52,805 nucleotides of DNA, taken from the NCBI RefSeq assembly GCF_008123965.1, contig NZ_VSTH01000027.1, positions 1 to 52,805 of the forward strand, read 5' to 3'. Position 1 is the first letter of the stretch. Each line of letters begins with the position of its first letter. A program made the translations under genes and the position numbers. Of the stretch, positions 44,563 to 50,338 are shown in pieces. The DNA comes from Bradyrhizobium hipponense. GTDB lineage: Bacteria; Pseudomonadota; Alphaproteobacteria; Rhizobiales; Xanthobacteraceae. The notes under the pieces were generated by a model that was given only the letters and a program-made list of their open reading frames with translations, searched no databases and was not told the DNA's origin.

Positions 44563-44697
44563 CTAAAATCCAAACGCGTGACCGATTTGCCGCAGCATGG
44601 CTATGGCCGCGTCGGTGTACCGACCGTGGGTTAGGTATTGATCGACCTGCGCTGTGCTGATCAGCGCCACAACTACCACCGTGAAGCCCTTAAACAT
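44563..44697 (-). CDS. 44-residue membrane or exported peptide
   Basis: A tiny gene starting MFKGFTVVVVALISTAQVDQ and ending RYTDAAIAMLRQIGHAFGF. The N-terminal 16 residues are a hydrophobic segment, signal-like or a membrane anchor; the C-terminal half is an amphipathic helix with the G-R-Y-T-D-A-A motif shared by similar peptides in rhizobia. A strong aggagagg ribosome site lies five bases before the ATG at 44697. First of the minus-strand group 44089-44697. Function unknown. Confidence 0.65.
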   Translation of the reverse strand: MFKGFTVVVVALISTAQVDQYLTHGRYTDAAIAMLRQIGHAFGF

Positions 44698-44945
44698 TGG
44701 GCCTCTCCTACAAGAGACCGCCAACCGGGCGCGTCGAAGTATTAGACTCTTTTCAGAATGCGCTGCCGCATATGGCGGCCTGTACAGTAATGGTGCCAGT
44801 GACCAGTAACCAACCCCTTAACCGGCGAGACGTTTGGATGCTTGCGCCGTGGGACGAGGCGAAGGCGGAGCGGGCCTTTATGCGTCAATAAAATTGCCGG
44901 ATGATCCGCGAACCAATGCTTTGCTCAATTTCGATAGCGTTCTCT

Positions 44946-44960
44946 ATGCAACTTGCATAA
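44946..44960. promoter_or_regulatory. 15-base odd palindrome
   Basis: tatgcaacttgcata is a perfect 7-bp inverted repeat around a single C. It lies in the AT-rich gap upstream of the plus-strand gene at 45142 and could be the operator of a small repressor. No protein in the window is tied to it. Confidence 0.35.
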
Positions 44961-45141
44961 TCAATACCGGCTGCTCGCAATCGGATAAATGTTTCTTAAC
45001 CGCTTCGGCGTGAAACTCTGAACACGGACATTCTTACAAAGGGTCGGCGTGGCCCATGAGCTGTATTTTTCATCATCGCTTTTTGATCACTTTCGACGAA
45101 GCAACGTCATAATGGCCGACCCGCAAAGGAGATTTGCGACG

Positions 45142-45450
45142 ATGTCGTCAGTGCTGCAATTTCAGCGGCCTTACCAAGGGAAATCTGAGACAAGTCCCTC
45201 GTGCCAGAGACTGCCTGACATTTTGGCGAACGTCGCCGCGCTGTTGTCGCAAGTTCAAGCTCTAGACATTCAAGCGACGGATGACGCCCGTCAGGCCATC
45301 TTTCTTCTTGAACTCGCGAATGTTTGCATCCGGTTGATCATCGGACAGACCAATTTGAATGAAGCGACGAGAGCGACGTTACTGGCGCAGTCTGCCACGA
45401 TCGATATGCGCATTGAAACCGCGCGCAGGGAGGCAGCGCATTTATTTTAG
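45142..45450 (+). CDS. Small hypothetical protein
   Basis: A 102-residue helical cytosolic protein starting MSSVLQFQRPYQGKSETSPS. The C-terminal two-thirds are a helical bundle (LPDILANVAALLSQVQALDI, then QAIFLLELANVCIRLIIGQT). An aaggag ribosome site lies ten bases before ATG 45142; earlier in-frame starts (GTG 45049, ATG 45112) exist. The opening MSSVLQFQ is a wording I know from Bradyrhizobium hypothetical proteins. It may be co-transcribed with the PilZ gene 31 bases on. Confidence 0.6.
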   Translation: MSSVLQFQRPYQGKSETSPSCQRLPDILANVAALLSQVQALDIQATDDARQAIFLLELANVCIRLIIGQTNLNEATRATLLAQSATIDMRIETARREAAHLF

Positions 45451-45480
45451 AAGAAAATGATTTGGAATTGGGGATTGCAG

Positions 45481-45798
45481 ATGATGGGAAACAATCGAAC
45501 GGCGAACCGTGTTCGGTTTGAACACAAGCATACCGTCAGCATCATGGGCGTCGATGGGACATGGCGGCGAAGCTGCATTCTTCTCGACGCCTCTGCAAGT
45601 GGCGCCAAACTTGAGGTCGAGGGCTCGACCGACCCCCTGAAAGCGCAGGAGTTCTTTCTGGTTCTGTCCTCCACTGGTCTGGCATTTCGGCGGTGCGAGC
45701 TGATTTGGGTCGACGGGTCTCAGGTCGGCATTCATTTTGTCACCGGAAAGGCAAAAGGAAAGGCGAGTGCGGAGAAGCGTCTCGTTGGTTCGCAATGA
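45481..45798 (+). CDS. PilZ-domain protein
   Basis: A 105-residue single-domain protein with the c-di-GMP-binding signatures of PilZ: an arginine patch NRVRFEHKH near the start and D-A-S-A-S-G-A-K-L, matching (D/N)xSxxG. The end strand is LIWVDGSQVGIHFV. It may bind cyclic di-GMP, although the first motif is not a perfect RxxxR. ATG at 45457 is an alternative start. Next to several other microgenes; no partner enzyme is nearby. Confidence 0.8.
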   Translation: MMGNNRTANRVRFEHKHTVSIMGVDGTWRRSCILLDASASGAKLEVEGSTDPLKAQEFFLVLSSTGLAFRRCELIWVDGSQVGIHFVTGKAKGKASAEKRLVGSQ

Positions 45799-45817
45799 GA
45801 CGAGTTCGGATTAAGCC

Positions 45818-46024
45818 ATGATCGCTCAGAAGACCGACAGGTTTGTTGTCGGCACACGTTTCAAGATGAGCGAGCTGGGGATCATTCAATTCCCAGATTT
45901 AGCCCACAAGACCGGTACGGTTGTCGAGGTCAGCATTCGCACCTCCGGCCTCACGGTGCTGTTCGATGGTGCCACAAGACCGACCGTCCTAGACCGAATC
46001 TATATAGCCCTTCTGACGGAGTAG
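45818..46024 (+). CDS. Small conserved hypothetical protein
   Basis: A 68-residue beta-rich protein starting MIAQKTDRFVVGTRFKMSEL. The core HKTGTVVEVSIRTSGLTVLF and DGATRPTVLDRIYI look like a small SH3-like barrel. I recognise the layout (FxxGTxxxMSELGxxxxPxLAxKxGxVV) from Bradyrhizobium islands; function unknown. It starts 19 bases after the PilZ gene stop. Confidence 0.6.
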   Translation: MIAQKTDRFVVGTRFKMSELGIIQFPDLAHKTGTVVEVSIRTSGLTVLFDGATRPTVLDRIYIALLTE

Positions 46025-46190
46025 CAGTTTTCGGATGGCGACCCTTCCGTCTCTGACTTCCGTTCCGAGCCGATAGTCCCGATGGCCGTCCGTACTCGCA
46101 GTTGGGCCAACGGCGACTTCGACCCGTAAATTTCCCAAGTGTCGGCACCCAGGCGCGGTGGTTAAGTGGTCGCCGGTTGAGGCCGCACCA

Positions 46191-46355
46191 ATGAAAACTC
46201 AAAAGCCAAAGCAATGGGCCGAGCGCGAGGTGCAGCGATTATTCAAGCTCGCCCGGGCGGGAGCTGGCGTATCGAAGATAGCGGCCGAACTGGGCCGTCA
46301 CGCCGGATCAGTGAGGCGAATGGCGCGGACGATGCGGATACTGGTCAAGAAGTAG
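46191..46355 (+). CDS. Mini helix-turn-helix protein
   Basis: A 54-residue basic protein starting MKTQKPKQWAEREVQRLFKL. Residues 22-47 (ARAGAGVSKIAAELGRHAGS, then VRRMARTM) are a helix-turn-helix of the SANT/GcrA-like or resolvase-HTH type. It is probably a stand-alone DNA-binding protein. ATG 46191 is used; the GTG at 46158 would add 11 residues. A gagg motif precedes the ATG. Confidence 0.6.
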   Translation: MKTQKPKQWAEREVQRLFKLARAGAGVSKIAAELGRHAGSVRRMARTMRILVKK

Positions 46356-46508
46356 CGCCAGACCACGCGTGCGGGAGAAGGAGACCATCATCTATTTGCG
46401 CGCTGCGGTCCACGCACTGTCCGTAGTCGTACGGACGTTGCGCATCATCGATATTGGGCGTCTACTTCAGATTGATTTTCTTGATGATCAATTTTTGACG
46501 GTGGCCCC

Positions 46509-46682
46509 ATGAGCGTTAAAGCCATGATGGCGACGATCCTCCAGAACCAACTGACATCGCGCGGCGTGCATTCACTGACGCATTCGGACTGCGAGGAGAT
46601 CGTAGGGCAGTTGATCGAAAAGCTCACTGAGCTTGAGCTTAGTCTGGCAGTGCGAGAAGTAGCCGACAAGCAGGAGCCGTAG
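46509..46682 (+). CDS. Small helical protein
   Basis: A 57-residue frame starting MSVKAMMATILQNQLTSRGV and continuing HSDCEEIVGQLIEKLTELEL. It is an acidic amphipathic helix pair without recognised family. No strong ribosome site. It precedes, by 11 bases, the conserved gene at 46694, which supports a shared transcript. Antisense frames of similar length exist but lack protein-like character. Confidence 0.45.
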   Translation: MSVKAMMATILQNQLTSRGVHSLTHSDCEEIVGQLIEKLTELELSLAVREVADKQEP

Positions 46683-46693
46683 TAGCGCGAAGC

Positions 46694-46996
46694 ATGATGA
46701 GCAATCGAGGCTGGCAGCGCGCTTTCGACGATCCAATCCAGTTACCCGACGACCGAACGCTGGTCACATTGCATGACGCGGCAACCTACGTCACTGGGCT
46801 GCCGAAAAAGCAAGCCGCAGAGCCGGAATGGCAGGCCGCAATCGAGACACTGATGTTGGTGGTCGAACTGGGAGGCCCGACGATGTTCGCCCGGATCGGC
46901 GTCATGAAAGCATTGAACCGGGGACACGTTCGGGAGTTTAACCTATCTCGCAAGGAACCCCGCTGGGGACGCCGCAAGCTGGCGCGAGATCGATGA
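46694..46996 (+). CDS. Conserved small hypothetical protein
   Basis: A 100-residue protein starting MMSNRGWQRAFDDPIQLPDD. The middle is EWQAAIETLMLVVELGGPTM and FARIGVMKALNRGHVREFN, and the end PRWGRRKLARDR is basic. I recognise this architecture as a frequent Rhizobiales hypothetical protein (GWxREFDDPIxLPxGRxLxTLxDA). Function unknown. Its TGA overlaps the next ATG (ATGA), so the pair is coupled. Confidence 0.7.
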   Translation: MMSNRGWQRAFDDPIQLPDDRTLVTLHDAATYVTGLPKKQAAEPEWQAAIETLMLVVELGGPTMFARIGVMKALNRGHVREFNLSRKEPRWGRRKLARDR

Positions 46997-47184
46997 AAAC
47001 GGTCTGGATTTACGTTGATACAAAGAAACAGGTCGGCGACCGTGACCATCTCAGGGTGTTTGCGAACTCGGACCTTGCCGATGAGTGGTTCGTGGTGAAC
47101 GATCCCGAAGGCGTCGTCTTTGAGTACGAGGTCATAGGCGTTGCAGACGACGAAACCGGGTCAGGACGTCAACGGCATCGCTAG
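46993..47184 (+). CDS. Conserved small hypothetical protein
   Basis: A 63-residue protein starting MKTVWIYVDTKKQVGDRDHL, with the acidic stretch FANSDLADEWFVVNDPEGVV after it. It is a frequent companion of other microgenes in rhizobial islands, as far as I recall, without known function. ATGA overlap with the preceding gene. The last ten residues (DDETGSGRQRHR) are probably disordered. Confidence 0.65.
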   Translation: MKTVWIYVDTKKQVGDRDHLRVFANSDLADEWFVVNDPEGVVFEYEVIGVADDETGSGRQRHR

Positions 47185-47204
47185 GGACCGAGGCCGACCA
47201 CCAC

Positions 47205-47425
47205 ATGAAATGCCCGGCGTGCGGGCACTGGTCGACATGCGCGATTTGGCGGAGGTGGTGACCCACATCCACGACAGAACATCGAGGAACGGCAAGGTCG
47301 TCCGGCTACGGATTTACAGTGACGTTCCGCCCATGGTGAAGCGCTCGGGGCAACGCCGAACGCCTTCCGGCAGCTTGATGTTGCCCTCGATCCATTCAGA
47401 CAGCGCGATGCGCGGCGGGGAGTAG
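47205..47425 (+). pseudogene. Frameshifted zinc-finger microgene
   Basis: An ATG at 47205 opens MKCPACGHW and then goes out of frame. The next frame gives VDMRDLAEVVTHIHDRTSRN. Joined, they would read MKCPACGHW(F)DMRDLAEV...HIHD, the layout of a small zinc-binding protein with one CxxC and a HxxH-like end. The expected ctggttcgac is here ctggtcgac, one T short, near 47230. Either a pseudogene or a sequencing error. Confidence 0.4.
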
Positions 47426-47436
47426 AGTTGCGCGGA

Positions 47437-47724
47437 TCATGGCACCGCCCGCGATACGCTATCGATAGCGGTGATCGTTTTCCCGCGTGATCCCAGCCGG
47501 ACGTAGATGTCGCAATCGGCCCCATTCGGGCAAACCGCGAGAATGCGCCGCCCGAGTTTCGAGGCGGTCCGAAACCGACAACCGTCAGGGGCGTAGTCGC
47601 CGATATCGCCCGTGACCGTTGTCCATTCCTGACCGACTTTGACGACGACGCCGCATTCGTTCGAGCCCGCCTGCGCGATGGCAGTGCTCGCCAGCAGCGC
47701 GAGCGCGATGATGATGCGTTTCAT
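47437..47724 (-). CDS. Small exported protein
   Basis: A 95-residue protein with signal peptide MKRIIIALALLASTAIAQA (cleavage after about residue 19). The mature part has four cysteines (ECGVV, DGCRF, AVCPNGADCD), likely two disulphides, and beta-strands typical of small periplasmic proteins. No family recognised. Its ATG overlaps the stop of the upstream exported protein (ATGA), so they are coupled. Both leaders are near identical in layout, which suggests an ancient duplication or a shared secretion requirement. Confidence 0.7.
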   Translation of the reverse strand: MKRIIIALALLASTAIAQAGSNECGVVVKVGQEWTTVTGDIGDYAPDGCRFRTASKLGRRILAVCPNGADCDIYVRLGSRGKTITAIDSVSRAVP

Positions 47725-48128
47725 TGCACTTGATCCTTTCCGGGGCGGCGCAGCAGATGGATCGACGGGAATGTCGCGCCGCTCGCGCCAGCGATGGCGA
47801 GCACGTTGTTATTGTCCATCTTCCGCAGCGCCCAAACTTCGCGCACCAACTTGCCGCGCGACGGCGGGCCTTCGCCAGCACATCGCATCTCGACGAGATA
47901 CACCGGGCCGCGCCCGACGGTGCCCGCTTCGGCGCGCTGCTGCACCGATCGGATATCGCAGTTATAGCCGGGTTCATGATAGGTGCGCGGGCCGATCACG
48001 ATGCCGGTGATCTCGACATCACCGTTATCGTCGCTTGTCCAATTGCCCAAATAGGCTTCGGGCAATTCGGCAGCGTGCGCGGGGATGGTGCTGGCGAGTA
48101 ATGCGAGCGCGGCCATGATGCGTTTCAT
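47721..48128 (-). CDS. Small exported protein
   Basis: A 135-residue protein with signal peptide MKRIMAALALLASTIPAHA. The mature chain begins ELPEAYLGNWTSDDNGDVEI, a lipocalin-like or PepSY-like opening (G-x-W), and has two cysteines (NCDI, MRCAG). No family assigned. It is upstream in a two-gene unit with the gene ending at 47437; the ribosome region is aggaaaggc. Strand is opposite to most neighbours. Confidence 0.7.
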   Translation of the reverse strand: MKRIMAALALLASTIPAHAAELPEAYLGNWTSDDNGDVEITGIVIGPRTYHEPGYNCDIRSVQQRAEAGTVGRGPVYLVEMRCAGEGPPSRGKLVREVWALRKMDNNNVLAIAGASGATFPSIHLLRRPGKDQVQ

Positions 48129-48534
48129 GACTTTGCCTTTCCTGTGATCGACATCTGCTGATAGGTCAGGTCCGGTTCGCTATTTCAATTCCGAAAGAAC
48201 ACTGAGCAACGTCTCCCGCGCTCCGGTAGGGTTCCCACTTCCCGTCCAACTGAAACATCGCCGTCGCGCTCAGAGGTCAGGAACGAAAGCGCATGGCCGC
48301 ACTTGAGAAAGCATGAGACCGCCGCTCGCCGGTACCAATACGGCGCATGTCGCGGATAGCCAAAGGTCGCCGACCCGCTTTTCTCTACAAGCGCTCGCGC
48401 AAGATAGCCAAAAGCGGCGGTCTCCGGTTTCATTCAAAATCGCCAGCCGCGCCCCAATCGGTTGCGGGGGGAGCGCACACTGGGCCGATGTCAGCCTGCC
48501 GGCGGATTGTTCTTACCGAACGGGAGGCTGCGTC
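48129..48534. other. 406-base gap without supported gene
   Basis: A minus-strand 82-codon frame (48185-48433) and plus-strand frames exist, but none has a ribosome site or recognisable pattern. The gap should contain the promoter of the exported-protein pair. The phrase atagccaaa occurs twice (near 48357 and 48413) in similar surroundings, a possible decayed duplication. Confidence 0.4.
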
Positions 48535-48735
48535 ATGCGCAACCGCATCGAGATCGACTACGTACACAGCCGGGCCATCATTCGAGCGATTGGCAAGCGA
48601 CTAGGGGCGTCGCTGAAACCAGAGCCGGAACCACCGGCGAACCTTAGAACGCAAATCGACCGGCTCCGCGAATTGGAGGAGCAGTCACCCTCAATCGTTC
48701 CCGGTGCCGAGCGCTTGGACAAAACTCGGCGTTGA
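48535..48735 (+). CDS. Conserved small hypothetical protein
   Basis: A 66-residue protein starting MRNRIEIDYVHSRAIIRAIG, with PANLRTQIDRLRELEEQSPS at residues 34-53. I recognise this as a recurrent Bradyrhizobium microprotein type (SRAI-x-EIGERL ... LRxLExQSPSIVP), function unknown. A gggagg ribosome site lies about seven bases before the ATG. Probably a helical protein without membrane segment. Confidence 0.65.
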   Translation: MRNRIEIDYVHSRAIIRAIGKRLGASLKPEPEPPANLRTQIDRLRELEEQSPSIVPGAERLDKTRR

Positions 48736-48780
48736 GCCGCCTTGGACAGCAAAGACGGGTCGACCGAACATGGACGAGCA

Positions 48781-48990
48781 ATGCCATCGGTCACGGTCCG
48801 TGCATCAAGAATTTTGAGTGAGTACGGTGAGGCGAGATCAGAATTGATCGGCAAAACCGTCGTCCTTACCGACGGAAAGGCAGGCACGGTCGAGAACGTT
48901 TGGCTGGATGAATTGCACGGGCTTCGCATTTCGATCAAAGGCCATGATGGAAGATGGCCGGTCTCAACCATCAAGTTCGCGGAGAACTAG
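48781..48990 (+). CDS. Conserved small hypothetical protein
   Basis: A 69-residue protein starting MPSVTVRASRILSEYGEARS. The core ELIGKTVVLTDGKAGTVENV looks like a small PRC-barrel or SH3-like strand set, and the end HDGRWPVSTIKF is strongly conserved in my memory of similar proteins. A TTG start at 48742 would add 13 residues. Function unknown; 45 bases after the previous gene. Confidence 0.6.
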   Translation: MPSVTVRASRILSEYGEARSELIGKTVVLTDGKAGTVENVWLDELHGLRISIKGHDGRWPVSTIKFAEN

Positions 48991-49038
48991 ACCGTCGCAT
49001 CCGCTGCCCGGCCCTCTTTTCAGAACATTCCAAGCAGG

Positions 49039-49146
49039 ATGAAGAACCCAATCTCGATCAGGCCGCGCCGCAACAAAAAGGGATGGCCCCCGTCAGACCT
49101 ATGCGTTGCAGCACAAGATCGAGTAAGGAAAGAGGCCACCAACTGA
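49039..49146 (+). CDS. 35-residue basic peptide
   Basis: A tiny frame starting MKNPISIRPRRNKKGWPPSD and ending RVRKEATN. The PISIRPR-(R/K)-N-K opening looks like a real basic microprotein. It lies 48 bases after the previous gene. The only ribosome-like sequence is gcagg, very close to the ATG. Low confidence. Confidence 0.4.
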   Translation: MKNPISIRPRRNKKGWPPSDLCVAAQDRVRKEATN

Positions 49147-49153
49147 TGCGGCC

Positions 49154-49330
49154 TTAGTGGCGTTGTTGTTCTTGTAGTTTGCGCTCAAGGACCGCAGCCA
49201 TCTTGCGGTATTCCTCGGCCATGTCCTCCAGCGCTCTGCGAGCCTCTTCATTGCTCGTAACCACGGCCTGTCGTTCGCATATTAGCTGTAGGTGTCGATA
49301 GTCCGGAACCGTTCGATAGTCTGGTGCCAT
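49154..49330 (-). CDS. Conserved small helical protein
   Basis: A 58-residue protein starting MAPDYRTVPDYRHLQLICER. The second half EEARRALEDMAEEYRKMAAV is a coiled-coil helix. The type (xDYRxxAxxCxxxA...R..LLxMAxxWxxLA) is a very common Rhizobiales family of unknown function. The five codons before ATG 49330 are also open. Confidence 0.65.
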   Translation of the reverse strand: MAPDYRTVPDYRHLQLICERQAVVTSNEEARRALEDMAEEYRKMAAVLERKLQEQQRH

Positions 49331-49579
49331 TGGGCACAAAAGCATGACCTGGCCGATCGTTCCCTCCCGGATTTCAACTTAGGACACTGAGGGTTAAATA
49401 CGGACAGTACCCGCCCGCCGGCGTTCACGAGCCCAATTCGGGAATGGGCGCGGCTAGGTACTTTGGGAGGGGCAGAGGCCCCCGGGGACGCGCGACGCCG
49501 GGCCTTTCGCGTATCTGGCGGCGGCCTTTTCCGATTTTGCTGCGCCGGCTAATCTCGCGAATTCCGCAGGGTATGGCCG

Positions 49580-49786
49580 ATGACCGAGTTGGAACAGGCG
49601 TGGCGATCTTGGCGGGCGCTTTCGCGGCCCGATCGGGCGCGATTTCTTGTCATGCTTCGTGAGGCATACAGCCGGGAGCGCGAGGCGACGGTGCGGAGGA
49701 ATGGCGTCGGTCGGTATGGCGCAACGGCGTCCGGCCTCGGGCAATTGACGTTGACCCAGGCGGACCTCCAACGGCTTCGGCCATAA
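49580..49786 (+). CDS. Small hypothetical protein
   Basis: A 68-residue basic protein starting MTELEQAWRSWRALSRPDRA and then RFLVMLREAYSRERE, a helical segment with a W-x-x-W-x-x-L-x-x-x-x-R-x-x-F pattern. No family recognised. A cgcagggt stretch lies before the ATG. A GC-rich hairpin follows its stop. Confidence 0.5.
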   Translation: MTELEQAWRSWRALSRPDRARFLVMLREAYSREREATVRRNGVGRYGATASGLGQLTLTQADLQRLRP

Positions 49787-50338
49787 ACGGTCACTGGTGC
49801 GTTTGACGGCCCGCCGGCTCTCCGGGCCGGGCCGCTTGCGTAAATCGCGGTAAATCGGGTTTGCGGGGCGGGAAACCGCAAGGACAAATGCCTAATTCTG
49901 CACGAGAGGATGCGGGCGCTCATTACGCGGCCGATTTTGTTGACCTCCGGGTCCCGATGCTACCAGCGCAGCAGCGTCCGGTTTGCCCCCGGTAGCCGCC
50001 GCCACAACGAAGGCGGCGAGAGTCCGGGCTGGGCCATCAAGCGACATCGCATGGACAACGGGCCAAGCACGCGAAGTCCAGGGTCGCATTCGATCAGCCC
50101 CGCGGATGGTTTTCGGGACTTGAGATAGAGCTGGGACGAGCGCGATAGGGGGCAGACGGTTGGATGTCGGTCGGTTTGCGACTGGCATCCCATGTCTCGC
50201 CACTTAACCGACTGGTAGGGGACCGAGGGACTTTCCCTAACCTGCCATGTCCCAATGGTGCTAGGCTGGCTGCGGTCACGGTACCCCTCGCGGTAAAGAG
50301 CGCTGTCGGCGCTTCCGCGCGGACAGGGGAGAACAACA
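49787..50338. other. 552-base gap upstream of the cyclase gene
   Basis: Apart from the hairpin at its left end, I see no supported gene. Long antisense frames at 49892-50203 and 50094-50435 lack protein-like composition and a ribosome site. The right part must hold the cyclase promoter and contains the purine-rich ribosome site aggggag at about 50326. If the island at 41.3 kb ends inside the window, its border could lie here. Confidence 0.4.
49807..49833 (+). terminator. GC-rich hairpin after the small gene
   Basis: cggcccgccgg and ccgggccgggccg pair with a bulge around ctct, 21 bases past the stop of the gene at 49580. No T-run follows. Weak candidate. Confidence 0.4.

Noticed and set aside
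48185..48433. Minus-strand 82-codon frame
   Set aside because: No ribosome site and no pattern; kept only as a note within the gap entry.
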